The notes: generated by a model from the sequence alone, not told the origin. Positions 28,856-40,636 are shown, numbered from the stretch's first letter. The stretch is DNA of 64,000 nt from Saprospiraceae bacterium (GCA_020629715.1 JAHDCU010000002.1:310001-374000); one strand, 5' to 3'. Numbers and translations are program-made.

Positions 28856-29989
28856 TTGAAAATAATAGCAACTACGCTTGCAGGTCTAGAATCAGTATTA
28901 GCGAAAGAAATAAGAGAGTTAGGCGGAATAGACGTAGAAGAACTCAAACGAGCCGTATCCTTCACGGGAAGTAAATCCTTACTTTACAGGTCTAATCTAA
29001 TGCTTAGGACTGCCTTAAAAGTGCTGGTACCCATGTTTTCATTCAAAGCAAAGAATGATGAAGAGCTATATAAAAATATCTATGAGTTTAACTGGACAGA
29101 GCATATCCCTCTAGACAAGACCATCTCTATCAATGCGGTCACCAATTCAACCATATTCACTCATTCTCAATATGCAGCACTCAAGACCAAAGATGCCATA
29201 GTAGATCGTATCAGAGCAGATAAAGGTGCTAGACCAAGCGTCGATGTTAAAAATCCAGATTTCAAACTAAACGTTCACATCCAGGAAGATCATGTAGATG
29301 TAAGCTTAGATAGCTCTGGTGATTCACTACATAGAAGAGGTTATCGAAAAAAAGCAGTAGAAGCACCACTCAATGAAGTGCTAGCCGCAGGAATGATCAA
29401 ACTTTCTGGTTGGGATCGTCGGAGACCGTTATTAGATCCTATGTGTGGATCCGGAACCATACTGATCGAAGCTCAGCGGATGGCTAAAAACATACCTCCG
29501 CAATCCATAGATCGTAATTTTACTTTCAAGAAATGGACTGATTTTGATGCACAACTATGGGATCGTATCGTCGCTCAATCATTGGACGAACAACTTGGTA
29601 GATCTGCTTTAGTTATGGGTGGCGATAGGTCTAAACACAACCTACGTGTGGCAGAAGTCAATATCAGAAACGCTCAGCTATCTAAGATCATCAAAGTTAA
29701 AGAAAGCGACTTTTTTCAGTCAGGGTCAGATCGTGATGATCTTGTTATCATTACAAATCCTCCCTATGATATCAGATTACAGACATTTGACATTAACCAC
29801 TTCTACAGAAGGTTAGGAGATACGCTCAAACATTACTACAATAATACAGAGACATGGATAATCTGTGGAAATAAGGAAGCCATCAAAAACATAGGTCTCA
29901 AGCCAAACAAAAATTATCAACTTATGAATGGCGCTTTACGATCGACATTCAGCCAATATGTCATCTACAATAGCTCTAAGGATGAATAA
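28856..29989 (+). CDS. THUMP-domain rRNA N2-guanine methyltransferase (RlmL N-half type)
   Basis: 377 residues from a TTG start. The N-terminus MKIIATTLAGLESVLAKEI and a THUMP domain (about 50-155) precede a SAM-binding methyltransferase domain with DPMCGSGTILIEA and the catalytic ITNPPYDIRL. In E. coli the equivalent half of RlmL makes m2G2445 in 23S rRNA; this stand-alone form is common in Bacteroidota. It begins 31 bp after the carboxylase gene. Confidence 0.9.
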   Translation: MKIIATTLAGLESVLAKEIRELGGIDVEELKRAVSFTGSKSLLYRSNLMLRTALKVLVPMFSFKAKNDEELYKNIYEFNWTEHIPLDKTISINAVTNSTIFTHSQYAALKTKDAIVDRIRADKGARPSVDVKNPDFKLNVHIQEDHVDVSLDSSGDSLHRRGYRKKAVEAPLNEVLAAGMIKLSGWDRRRPLLDPMCGSGTILIEAQRMAKNIPPQSIDRNFTFKKWTDFDAQLWDRIVAQSLDEQLGRSALVMGGDRSKHNLRVAEVNIRNAQLSKIIKVKESDFFQSGSDRDDLVIITNPPYDIRLQTFDINHFYRRLGDTLKHYYNNTETWIICGNKEAIKNIGLKPNKNYQLMNGALRSTFSQYVIYNSSKDE

Positions 29990-30007
29990 ATAGTTTAATT
30001 TTATATC

Positions 30008-30337
30008 GTGTCAATCATCAGCCCAATATATCTAGCATTATTCATTTATTGTAGCTTCTTGCAACTTGGAAACTGTCAACTAGATTTAACTAATTTCTAT
30101 CAATCAGACTTGACCCTTGATGGCTTGGCATTTACTAGAGATATAATTATTGATTCAAAAAACGTAAATCCAAAATCTACAAATCTTAAGCATGACATAC
30201 TTTCAGAACATGCATTCAGACCTGAAGACTTACCTATCTTTTGTAAAATTGAATATAATATCTCACGAACATCAAAAGTCAATATTCGTATGAGATTAGG
30301 CTCATTGGATTATGTTAATTATCTGGAAGGCAAATAA
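30008..30337 (+). CDS. Small exported protein of a recurring Bacteroidota type
   Basis: 109 residues from a GTG codon, with a signal peptide (about 1-24, ending LGNCQ). The C-terminus SKVNIRMRLGSLDYVNYLEGK is a pattern I have seen in short uncharacterised Bacteroidota proteins. Function unknown. It starts 18 bp after the methyltransferase gene and may be in the same transcript. Confidence 0.65.
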   Translation: MSIISPIYLALFIYCSFLQLGNCQLDLTNFYQSDLTLDGLAFTRDIIIDSKNVNPKSTNLKHDILSEHAFRPEDLPIFCKIEYNISRTSKVNIRMRLGSLDYVNYLEGK

Positions 30338-30359
30338 TAATCATTAATATTGCGTACAT

Positions 30360-30367
30360 TACTTTTG
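30360..30367 (+). promoter_or_regulatory. Putative -7 box of lipoprotein gene
   Basis: TACTTTTG followed by C matches TAnnTTTG, 41 bases before the ATG at 30401. No convincing -33 element. Confidence 0.45.
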
Positions 30368-30400
30368 CTAAATTTCATTATAAATTTATAAGAATTCAAA

Positions 30401-30985
30401 ATGAATAGAATTTCAATATTTTCATATGCGTCTTTATTTCTCTTAAGCCTACTTGTACTATCCTGTACCAATGATGCGGATGACGAAAACAATGGAGGTG
30501 AAATGGTTACAAGCGGATGTACAGACGAAAGGGCCTCTAACTATGACCCAGACGCGGTTGAAGATGATGGAACTTGTGAATATTCTCGGAGCCGATATTT
30601 AGGTGATTATCTGGGCATGATTAATTGCGATGGAGCACTCACTAATGTAGTACAATCTGATTCCCTTGCATTCTCTTTAGTAGAGGGATTTGACTTAGAC
30701 GATCCTACTCAAATGAGAATTATATTTGAAAATTCTGTCTTATCACCAGTACCATTGACTGCTAATAGTATTGGGGACTCTGTGGTGGTAGACCAGAGCT
30801 TGCAACAAGTGCCATTGGAGATTGGCGGTGCAACAGTATCTGCCGATATAGAAGCTAATGGGGCACTCAACTTATATGATAATGATACCAAAGTAAGTGG
30901 AACACTTATGCTGGCCGCTAAGATTAATGGCGTTGTGGATACATTATTCAGTAATTGCCCGCTTGAAGCCGACAAGCTACAATAG
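30401..30985 (+). CDS. Lipoprotein with a Cys-pair NYDPDA module
   Basis: 194 residues. Signal peptide and lipobox LVLSC place the lipidated Cys near residue 22. It is followed by an acidic linker and the module GCTDERASNYDPDAVEDDGTC, a short Cys-bounded repeat found in many surface proteins of Bacteroidota. The rest is beta-rich with no family recognised. Probably a surface or periplasmic lipoprotein; function unknown. Confidence 0.8.
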   Translation: MNRISIFSYASLFLLSLLVLSCTNDADDENNGGEMVTSGCTDERASNYDPDAVEDDGTCEYSRSRYLGDYLGMINCDGALTNVVQSDSLAFSLVEGFDLDDPTQMRIIFENSVLSPVPLTANSIGDSVVVDQSLQQVPLEIGGATVSADIEANGALNLYDNDTKVSGTLMLAAKINGVVDTLFSNCPLEADKLQ

Positions 30986-30986
30986 C

Positions 30987-31697
30987 TTATCTCAAATCAA
31001 ACAAATCATCCACACCAAATATTCTACTTTTATTGAATCCCTCGGCATAATCTACCTGGATATTCCGACCCATAGATTTATTTTTAGCTTTAATGAAGTC
31101 TAAAAAATCTTTGCCGGAAATTGGTGTTTTAGGTCCAGTTTGATTCTCTTCAAAAAACTGGGAACGATAACAGAGTATACTTTCCATTTTTTGATCAAAG
31201 TGGCTAGAAATATCAACTACAAAATCAGGTATTAAATTTTGATCTTGAATATAATGATAAAGTGCCTTGGGTCTCCATTCATCTTGTCCCGTGTCTATTT
31301 TTAGCAGGCCTGCATAAAAGCAACTCTCTGCGACCAACTGTGCTGCCCTACCATGATCAGGATGTCTATCTTCTAAAGCATTCGCCAAAACGATACCTGG
31401 CCTATACTTTCGTATCATTTCGATTACCTTAAACTGGCTCTCAGGAGTATTTCTTAACCAGCCGTCTGACATAGATAGATTTTCTCTAGCAGAGATCCCG
31501 AGCACGTTAGCTGCTTTTTTAGCTTCTTGAAGCCTTAGCTCTGCACTACCTCTAGATCCCAACTCCCCTTGAGTAAGATCTACTACTGCCACGGTATATC
31601 CTAGTGCTATATGTTTCAAAAGAGTACCGCTACAACTCAGTTCTATATCATCTGGATGAACTCCAAAAGCTAAAATATCTACTTTCTTACTAGACAT
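30987..31697 (-). CDS. bshB1: Bacillithiol biosynthesis N-acetylglucosaminyl-malate deacetylase
   Basis: 236 residues of the LmbE/PIG-L fold. The zinc ligands lie in HPDD (14-17) and RHPDHGRA, and the GELGSRG, SDGWLRNT and YRSQFFE segments match BshB1. It removes the acetyl group from GlcNAc-malate in bacillithiol synthesis. It is 9 bp from fabH (stop of fabH to start of bshB1), so the two probably share a transcript. Confidence 0.92.
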   Translation of the reverse strand: MSSKKVDILAFGVHPDDIELSCSGTLLKHIALGYTVAVVDLTQGELGSRGSAELRLQEAKKAANVLGISARENLSMSDGWLRNTPESQFKVIEMIRKYRPGIVLANALEDRHPDHGRAAQLVAESCFYAGLLKIDTGQDEWRPKALYHYIQDQNLIPDFVVDISSHFDQKMESILCYRSQFFEENQTGPKTPISGKDFLDFIKAKNKSMGRNIQVDYAEGFNKSRIFGVDDLFDLR

Positions 31698-31706
31698 ATC
31701 CTATAG

Positions 31707-32765
31707 CTACCATCGGATTAGAGCACTACCCCATGTAAATCCACTACCAAATGCAGCCAAACAAACTAAATCTCCTTCCTTTACTTTCCCACTTTCCCAT
31801 GCCTCACTCAGCGCAATAGGCACGGAGGCTGCAGTAGTATTTCCATACTTTTGAATATTATTGAATACCTGATCATCACTAAGACCTAGTCTTTTCTGCA
31901 CAAATTGGGCGATTCTTAGATTAGCTTGATGTGGTATAAGCATGTCGATATCCGAAGAGTCTAATCCACAAGAATCCAGAGCCTCTTTAATAACCTCTGG
32001 AAACTTCACAACTGCTGTCTTGAAGACTAGCTGACCAGTCATATTAGGATATATAAGATCGTCATCTATCATTTTCTGCGTTACGAATATACTTTTGAAA
32101 GTGGGATCTTCAGGATAACCATATTTTTCTTTTCCTAAGTGATATCCTCCATGAGATCCAGGATTGATCATTGCCAACTCCTCAGCATGAGTTCCATTGG
32201 AATGTAGCTTGGTAGTCAATACTCCTGTAGAATTATCTTCTGTACGTTGCAATACTACAGCACCAGCTCCATCACCAAAAATCACTGATACTCCTCTACC
32301 CTTGGTGCTAAAATCCAATCCCATACTGTGCATCTCTGCACCTACCAATAGCACATTTTTATACATTCCCGTTTTCACAAATTGATCGGCAACTGATAGT
32401 CCGTATAAAAAACCAGAACATTGATTTCTGATATCCAGTGCCCCTACTTCTTGATCAGTTATACCCAACTCTCTTTGCATCAGTACTCCTCCTCCTGGGA
32501 AATAGTAGTCAGCACTCAACGTAGCGAATATTATAAAATCTACATCCTGAGGCGTTATACCGGCTCTTTCGATCGCTATTCGAGCTGCTTTAGCTCCCAT
32601 AGTAGCACTGGTTTCCTCATGTTTTTTTGCAAATCTACGTTCCTTGATACCCGTTCGCTCCTGAATCCATTCGTCAGAGGTATCCATATATTTAGAAAGC
32701 TCATCGTTGGTCACGACTCGTTCAGGTACATAATGACCGATACCAGCTATTTTTGAATTGAACAT
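31707..32765 (-). CDS. fabH: 3-oxoacyl-ACP synthase III
   Basis: 352 residues with the catalytic triad C116 (RNQCSGF), H279 (PHQANLRI) and N309 (YGNTTAAS). The enzyme condenses acetyl- or short branched acyl-CoA with malonyl-ACP to start fatty acid synthesis. It is slightly longer than the E. coli form. It is followed directly by bshB1. Confidence 0.92.
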   Translation of the reverse strand: MFNSKIAGIGHYVPERVVTNDELSKYMDTSDEWIQERTGIKERRFAKKHEETSATMGAKAARIAIERAGITPQDVDFIIFATLSADYYFPGGGVLMQRELGITDQEVGALDIRNQCSGFLYGLSVADQFVKTGMYKNVLLVGAEMHSMGLDFSTKGRGVSVIFGDGAGAVVLQRTEDNSTGVLTTKLHSNGTHAEELAMINPGSHGGYHLGKEKYGYPEDPTFKSIFVTQKMIDDDLIYPNMTGQLVFKTAVVKFPEVIKEALDSCGLDSSDIDMLIPHQANLRIAQFVQKRLGLSDDQVFNNIQKYGNTTAASVPIALSEAWESGKVKEGDLVCLAAFGSGFTWGSALIRW

Positions 32766-32892
32766 ATATAGTTTTGTTTGACTAGTTGTTTAATGACATT
32801 TATGTAAGATAGTTCTGAAAGCTACTTACATTTTGTTCTGCAATATATGAATTTAGTATACAGTGATAGAATATCCTTTATCTACGATATCA

Positions 32893-33672
32893 TTAGTGTT
32901 CAATAAAACTAGTAGAATGCTCAATTGCAGCTAAATTGTGAATCTCATGCTGAAACCTTGAAATGGCCTTGTGCTTAGCTTCCGTAAGTGGATAACTGAT
33001 ATGGTCTGTAAAGTATAATTTTAAGTCTACTGATGGAAATTGATAATCGTAGCGATCTATAATGGCCTTCATATCGTCCAAACTACTATGAAAGAGCTTA
33101 TTTAATTTGTCAATTATAGATTGATCTACATGATCTTTAGCCAACCAGATCGCAAATGCAAAGGGCAAAGAGGTAAATCTTTCCCACTCAAGACCTAGAT
33201 CATATACATTATGATATTCCTGTCTATCTGTAAACACCTTATCACCAATCATGAGTTTGGCTTCGCCATCTGCTAATTTTAAATCGGTGACATCAGCTTG
33301 AATAAACTTTGGTTCGATCTTCCAATATTTTTTACAGAGTACTTTTAATAATTGTACCGAAGTCCTAGAATGGGTATCGAGATAAATATACTCGACCTCT
33401 TGTAAATCTACCTTACTGCAAAGCAGTACTGTACCTACCTCCCCAACACAACCTATACAGAAATCCGTGATCACTTTTTCTTTGGCACCATGAGCGATCC
33501 AAGATGCTACAGGTACTAATGCAATGTCAGCATTTCCATGAAAGAAGCTCTCAGCACATTTTGCAGGTATTGCAGGGGTAATGTCCAAAATGTTACTTTC
33601 GACCTTAGAAAAAGCATCCATGAAGGGAATGGTGTTTAGATATTCAACAAGGACTATAGATATTTTATCCAT
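32893..33672 (-). CDS. mqnA: Chorismate dehydratase of the futalosine menaquinone pathway
   Basis: 259 residues with a periplasmic-binding-protein-like fold. The N-terminus ISIVLVEYLNTIPFMDAF, the YLDTHSRTSVQL segment and LPFAFAIWLAKD are family signatures. MqnA dehydrates chorismate to 3-enolpyruvyl-benzoate, the first step of menaquinone synthesis via futalosine. mqnB is in this window at 17520-18200. It is divergent from the lipid gene cluster. Confidence 0.9.
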   Translation of the reverse strand: MDKISIVLVEYLNTIPFMDAFSKVESNILDITPAIPAKCAESFFHGNADIALVPVASWIAHGAKEKVITDFCIGCVGEVGTVLLCSKVDLQEVEYIYLDTHSRTSVQLLKVLCKKYWKIEPKFIQADVTDLKLADGEAKLMIGDKVFTDRQEYHNVYDLGLEWERFTSLPFAFAIWLAKDHVDQSIIDKLNKLFHSSLDDMKAIIDRYDYQFPSVDLKLYFTDHISYPLTEAKHKAISRFQHEIHNLAAIEHSTSFIEH

Positions 33673-33744
33673 ATTATTAGAACATTAAAATTAGCGCTTA
33701 GTTGGAGAAAATCGCTACGATATAGAAGAATCACAAATTGTGAC

Positions 33745-33752
33745 TAGATTTG
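33745..33752 (+). promoter_or_regulatory. Putative -7 box heading the inositol-sphingolipid gene cluster
   Basis: TAGATTTG matches TAnnTTTG and would start transcription near 33757, giving a 5' leader of about 34 bases to the ATG at 33791. Because it lies inside the longer frame from 33740, it argues for the later start. No clear -33 TTTG is at the usual spacing. Confidence 0.45.
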
Positions 33753-33790
33753 TAACACTGAATAATTCAGTAAAGACTAAAAACCAATCT

Positions 33791-34486
33791 ATGGCATGGA
33801 AGAAAAATGGGCAGCAATTTGCCTATAACGTCCTGAATCCACTTATCATGTGGATGGTGAAAGTAGGTATAACTGCCAACATGATTACCTTCTTAGGTTT
33901 AATACTCAATATGGTTGCTAGTGCAATTCTGATTTACGGCTCAGAACTTGGTATTCGTAATAACCATAAGTATATCGGATATGCAGGTTTTGTTATTCTC
34001 ATTGGTGGTCTAATGGATATGATAGATGGAAGACTTGCACGAGTAAGCAAAACTGACTCCAAGTACGGAGCACTTTACGATAGTGTTTTAGATAGATACA
34101 GTGAGATGTTTATGTTTTTAGGTATATGTTACTACCTAGTGGCTTATGATTATTTCTTGAGTTCGTTATTTGCGTTTATAGCCATGATAGGTTCAGTAAT
34201 GGTGAGCTACACTCGAGCAAGAGCTGAAGGACTTGGTGTATCTGCATCAGTAGGAGTCATGCAGCGTCCAGAGAGGATAATACTGGTAGGAGTATCTATG
34301 CTAGCATGTGGGTTGATATCTGGTCTTCTTGGTGGGGAGTATAAAATTGATGTAGATTTTTTACCTTTCCCGCTGTTTGAGACAATAACAATATTCACAT
34401 TTCCATTATTTATTCTAGCGATCATGGCTAATATCACAGCGATCAGAAGGCTTAAGTATTCTAAGACCCAAATGATGAAATCATAA
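33791..34486 (+). CDS. CDP-alcohol phosphatidyltransferase (candidate PI-phosphate synthase)
   Basis: 231 residues from the ATG at 33791; a GTG at 33740 would add 17 poorly structured residues and include the -7 box. It has several membrane helices. The complete CDP-alcohol phosphotransferase motif is present: D76, D79-G80, A83-R84, G93, D97, D101. The family joins CDP-diacylglycerol to an alcohol. The presence of inositol-phosphate synthase and an Aur1-like enzyme in the same run suggests it makes phosphatidylinositol phosphate. The adjacent DUF4833 gene begins at its stop codon. Confidence 0.88.
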   Translation: MAWKKNGQQFAYNVLNPLIMWMVKVGITANMITFLGLILNMVASAILIYGSELGIRNNHKYIGYAGFVILIGGLMDMIDGRLARVSKTDSKYGALYDSVLDRYSEMFMFLGICYYLVAYDYFLSSLFAFIAMIGSVMVSYTRARAEGLGVSASVGVMQRPERIILVGVSMLACGLISGLLGGEYKIDVDFLPFPLFETITIFTFPLFILAIMANITAIRRLKYSKTQMMKS

Positions 34487-35019
34487 TGTTTCACAAAGCG
34501 CCAGAAATTAACATACAGCATCATCCTCTTAAAGGTGAGCATGGTCTTCCAGAATATTATCCTGCTCCACCTCTTAATTCTAATTCACTGTTTTATATTC
34601 AGCGCAATCAGAATCAAAATACTGTAGTATATGAGCTCAATAGATTGCATGATGGTTCTATCAATCAGGAATATCCAATGAATGTATTTTGGATTCGATA
34701 CTCTGATCAAGGAGAACAAAAAGAGCTAAACTACATTCAGAATAAATTGGCTTATGGATATCATTCTTCCATGATCAACAAAGATTGTTTTCAATTTCAC
34801 TTAGCAGCTTATGAAAAACAGAAATTTTATATAGATCTACAAAAAGGGTATCAAAATCACATTTACACCAAACTAGAAGGTCGCTTATGTAGAGTTACTA
34901 ACTTGTATGTCTTTGCAGAAGAATTAGGTGTATTTCCCAGAGTCAAGTTTGTAGAGTTTTACGGATTTGATGTACAAACACAGATCCCAGCCTACCATAA
35001 ATCTGTTTTCTCTATATAA
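34486..35019 (+). CDS. DUF4833 protein in the inositol-lipid cluster
   Basis: 177 residues, apparently soluble, no signal peptide. LFYIQRNQNQNTVVYELN, MNVFWIRYSDQGEQKELNYI and NKLAYGY are the family wording of DUF4833. The start codon ATG overlaps the TAA of the CDP-alcohol phosphotransferase gene by 1 base, and the next gene follows 13 bp after. As I recall, DUF4833 genes occur repeatedly beside PI-phosphate synthases in Bacteroidota, which suggests an accessory or regulatory role in inositol lipid formation. No enzymatic motif is visible. Confidence 0.82.
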   Translation: MFHKAPEINIQHHPLKGEHGLPEYYPAPPLNSNSLFYIQRNQNQNTVVYELNRLHDGSINQEYPMNVFWIRYSDQGEQKELNYIQNKLAYGYHSSMINKDCFQFHLAAYEKQKFYIDLQKGYQNHIYTKLEGRLCRVTNLYVFAEELGVFPRVKFVEFYGFDVQTQIPAYHKSVFSI

Positions 35020-35032
35020 GCTTTTAAGCACC

Positions 35033-35959
35033 ATGAAACCATATTCTAGATGGAGTAAAGTCAATATTCGTATTGCAGTCATTTTCCTACTCATCTACAT
35101 AACTTGGCTCACTGCTTTTGTAGGTATCCGATTGGATCATATTTTATTTATTACTACTCTATTGCTTTTCTTTTTCTTCAATAAGTTTACCCGTAATCTA
35201 GTTATAGCGCTTATTTTCTTTTGGATATTTTGGATCCTATATGATGGAATGAGAGTGTTACCCAATTATGAAATTAATCCGGTACACATAGAGGAACCGT
35301 ATAATTTTGAACTCCAATATTTCGGAGTTGATTATCATTCAGAGCGGCTTACACTTAATGAATACTTTCAGCGTAATACCACATTAGTATTAGATTTTCT
35401 ATCGGGACTATTCTATTTGACATGGGTTCCATTACCTATGCTGTTTTGTGTATTTCTATTTTTTAGAAAAAAAAGAATGTTGCTTTCTTTTTCCGCATGT
35501 TTTCTTGTTACAAATCTGGTAGGTTTTGCGTTATACTACATGTACCCCGCAGCACCTCCTTGGTATGTATCCGAACATGGATTCGTAGAAAACTTTAGTC
35601 TACCAGGAAATGCAGCAGGTCTATTAAGATTTGATAATCTCATTGGTGTACCCATATTTGAGAATATGTATAACAAAAATGCAAATGTATTCGCAGCTAT
35701 TCCTTCCCTACATGCTGCTTATCCTGTGATCTTATTGTATTTTGGGTCTAAGCTCAAGTCAAAATGGATCACCATATTTTTTGCATTCGATGTACTTGGG
35801 ATCTGGTTCGCGGCGTTATACAGCAATCATCACTATTTATTAGATGTGTTATTAGGCGCTGCATGTGCTATATTAGGGATTGTATTTTTTGAACTATTAG
35901 AAAGAAAAACCATAATTTCAGAATACTTGGATAAACTGACAAGCTTTATTAGTCGTTAA
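35033..35959 (+). CDS. Aur1/PAP2-type membrane enzyme (candidate phosphoinositol-ceramide synthase)
   Basis: 308 residues from the ATG at 35033; an in-frame TTG at 34967 would reach into the preceding gene. There are about six membrane helices. The catalytic motifs are IPSLHAAYPVI and SNHHYLLDVLLG, in which the two His and the Asp match inositol phosphorylceramide synthases of the Aur1 type. The predicted reaction moves phosphoinositol from PI to ceramide and releases diacylglycerol. It sits between the PI-phosphate synthase-like gene and serine palmitoyltransferase, which supports this reading. A plain PAP2 lipid phosphatase is the alternative. Confidence 0.85.
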   Translation: MKPYSRWSKVNIRIAVIFLLIYITWLTAFVGIRLDHILFITTLLLFFFFNKFTRNLVIALIFFWIFWILYDGMRVLPNYEINPVHIEEPYNFELQYFGVDYHSERLTLNEYFQRNTTLVLDFLSGLFYLTWVPLPMLFCVFLFFRKKRMLLSFSACFLVTNLVGFALYYMYPAAPPWYVSEHGFVENFSLPGNAAGLLRFDNLIGVPIFENMYNKNANVFAAIPSLHAAYPVILLYFGSKLKSKWITIFFAFDVLGIWFAALYSNHHYLLDVLLGAACAILGIVFFELLERKTIISEYLDKLTSFISR

Positions 35960-38306
<2,347 letters not shown>

Positions 38307-38307
<1 letters not shown>

Positions 38308-39299
38308 TGTCCAAGAAAGTACTCATTACGGGAGCTAGTGGATTTGTAGGTAGTTTTTTAGTAGAGAAAGCGTTATCTCTAGGCTATGAGACCTATGCAG
38401 GTATAAGATCAAGCTCTTCGCTAGAATATTTGAAAGATGAGCGAATCAGGTTATGCTACATGGATTTCAATAAACCTGAAGAACTTGAAACGATACTAGC
38501 AACCCTTGACCTCGACTATATTATCCATAATGCTGGTTTGACCAAAGCAAGAGAAGAATCGGCATATTTTAAAGTCAATACGGAGCTATTGTCTACTTTT
38601 TTAAAATCAATCAAAAATAGTGGCATTACCTTATCGAAATTCGTATTTATAAGCAGTCTTGCAGCATACGGTCCTGCAGAATTTACTTCGGATGGTATCG
38701 TCAAAGAAGATTCCACACCAAAACCAGTAACCGCGTATGGCAAGAGTAAACTTGCAGCAGAAAGATTGATTAAAGAGACTACTACGCTACCCTATAATAT
38801 TATACGTCCCACCGCTGTCTACGGTCCTCGGGAACAAGATTTTTTAACGGTATATAAAATGATTAACCAAGGTCTTGAGCTATTTATAGGTTCTGAGACT
38901 CAGAAACTCACCTTTATATATGTGCAAGATCTTGTTGATCAGATTTTCAATGTTATGCAATCTGCTAAAAGCCAAAAAAATTATTTCGTTTCTGATGGCA
39001 AGTACTACAGTGCAGAACAGCTGCATGACTATGTTAAAGCCGCTTTAGGCAGAAAAACTATAAAAATTAAATTGCCCCTATTCTTGGTAAAAGGGCTAGC
39101 ACATATCTCTGAATTTGCTTCAAAGTTCACGGGTAAATACCCGCCTCTAAACCCACAAAAAGTGGCAGAACTCAAATGCAAAAGCTGGGTATGCGATACG
39201 GGGCCATTGCAAGCAGAGTTTTCTTTCCAACCGAAATATTATTTAGCAGATGGAATAGAAAACACTATAAAATGGAACAAACAGCGGAAATTAATATAA
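38307..39299 (+). CDS. NAD-dependent epimerase/reductase (candidate CerR, ketone reductase of sphingolipid synthesis)
   Basis: 330 residues of the extended SDR type: GASGFVG at 9-15 and YGKSK with Y144 and K148. In Caulobacter the ceramide reductase CerR belongs to this family. Placed directly after SPT and the GNAT, it is the likely enzyme that reduces the 3-keto group of ketosphinganine or ketoceramide. The start codon overlaps the stop of the GNAT gene (TAATG). The promoter-like box for inositol phosphate synthase lies within its last codons. Confidence 0.75.
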
Positions 39300-39304
39300 A
39301 TTTG
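39297..39304 (+). promoter_or_regulatory. Putative internal promoter -7 box for myo-inositol-phosphate synthase
   Basis: TAAATTTG followed by C matches TAnnTTTG at the stop codon of the CerR-like gene, with a predicted start near 39310 and a 16-base leader to the ATG at 39326. A -33 element is not clear. It could allow separate expression of the inositol genes. Confidence 0.5.
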
Positions 39305-39325
39305 CGCCAAATTAAAAGTAACAAA

Positions 39326-40636
39326 ATGGCAAAGAAGACTGTGAAGGCGGCAAAAGGAAAGCTAGGGATACTACTTCCTGGTATGGGTGCAGTAGCTACT
39401 ACTACCATTGCTGGTGTACATGCTGTAAATAAAGGTCTATCAGAACCTATCGGATCACTCTCTCAAATGGGAAGAATGAGAATAGGTCGTAGAACAGAAA
39501 ACAACAAACCATTTATCAAGGACGTAGTATCACTACAAAATTTGAAAAACGTTGTTTTCGGTGGATGGGATCTATTTGACGATAACGTATATGAAGCAGC
39601 AGTACATGCTGAGGTGCTTGATCCAGCTCTTCTCAAGAAACTTAAAAGTCCATTATCCAAGATTAAACCGATGAAGGCGGTTTTTGACAAAAACTATGTC
39701 AAGCGTCTAGATGGAAGTCACGTCAAAAAAGCAAAGACTAAAATGGCTCTTGCAAAGGCTTTGATGAAGGACATGGAAAACTTCAAAAAAGAGAACAAAT
39801 GTGAAAGACTTGTCGTGGTATGGTGTGGATCTACAGAGATCTACCTAGAAGAGTCTAAAGTACATAAAAGTGTAAAAGCTTTTGAAAAAGGATTAGAAAA
39901 TAATGATCCTAATATCCCACCAAGTATGATCTATGCTTATGCAGCTATCAAAATGGGAGTACCGTATGCCAATGGAGCACCTAATCTTTCTTGCGATGTA
40001 CCAGCACTTGTACAACTAGCTAAAGAAACTCAAACTCCTATCGCGGGTAAAGATTTCAAAACAGGTCAAACTTTAATGAAAACTATACTTGCTCCAGGTC
40101 TGAAAGCGAGAGCATTAGGTCTAGAGGGATGGTTTTCTACGAATATCCTAGGTAATAGAGATGGTGCTGTACTTGATGATCCAGATAACTTCAAAACTAA
40201 AGAAGTTTCTAAGCTTGGAGTACTAGAGCAAATCCTAGAGCCAGAATTATACCCAGAGTTGTACAAAGACTTTTACCATAAAGTAAGAATCAACTACTAC
40301 CCGCCTCGTGGTGATGCCAAAGAAGGTTGGGACAACATTGATATCAAAGGTTGGTTAAACTACCCCATGCAGATCAAGATTGATTTCTTATGTAGAGATT
40401 CTATCCTTGCGGCACCTATTGTTCTCGATCTCGCTATTTTCTTAGATCTTGCCAAAAGAGCAGGAATGAGTGGTATCCAAGAGTGGCTATCTTTCTACCT
40501 TAAGTCGCCACAAGCTGCTAAAGGAGTACAGCCAATGCATGATATATTCAAGCAACAAATCAAACTAGAGAACACGATCCGTCACATGGCAGGAGAAGAT
40601 GTACTCACTCACCTAGGACTCGACTACGACGAGTAA
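39326..40636 (+). CDS. myo-Inositol-1-phosphate synthase
   Basis: 436 residues from the ATG at 39326; the frame is open further upstream but those codons overlap the previous gene and precede the -7 box. The dinucleotide motif is LGILLPGMGAVATTTIAG, and the family signatures GRRTENNKP-adjacent segment, CGSTEIYLEES and GKDFKTGQT, with FSTNILGNRDGAVLDDP, are clear. It converts glucose-6-phosphate to inositol-3-phosphate with NAD+. Its length matches the bacterial type found in Bacteroides inositol lipid loci. The downstream PgpA-like gene starts 12 bp later. Confidence 0.93.
   Translation: MAKKTVKAAKGKLGILLPGMGAVATTTIAGVHAVNKGLSEPIGSLSQMGRMRIGRRTENNKPFIKDVVSLQNLKNVVFGGWDLFDDNVYEAAVHAEVLDPALLKKLKSPLSKIKPMKAVFDKNYVKRLDGSHVKKAKTKMALAKALMKDMENFKKENKCERLVVVWCGSTEIYLEESKVHKSVKAFEKGLENNDPNIPPSMIYAYAAIKMGVPYANGAPNLSCDVPALVQLAKETQTPIAGKDFKTGQTLMKTILAPGLKARALGLEGWFSTNILGNRDGAVLDDPDNFKTKEVSKLGVLEQILEPELYPELYKDFYHKVRINYYPPRGDAKEGWDNIDIKGWLNYPMQIKIDFLCRDSILAAPIVLDLAIFLDLAKRAGMSGIQEWLSFYLKSPQAAKGVQPMHDIFKQQIKLENTIRHMAGEDVLTHLGLDYDE

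Noticed and set aside
33740-33790. N-terminal extension of the CDP-alcohol phosphotransferase from a GTG start
   Set aside because: It contains a TAnnTTTG promoter box and lacks family wording; the ATG at 33791 is preferred.
34967-35032. Upstream TTG start of the Aur1-like gene
   Set aside because: It overlaps the preceding DUF4833 gene; the ATG at 35033 is preceded by a normal spacer and gives the usual N-terminus.
39176-39325. Upstream start for inositol-phosphate synthase
   Set aside because: It lies inside the previous gene and before the -7 box; the family N-terminus begins at 39326.
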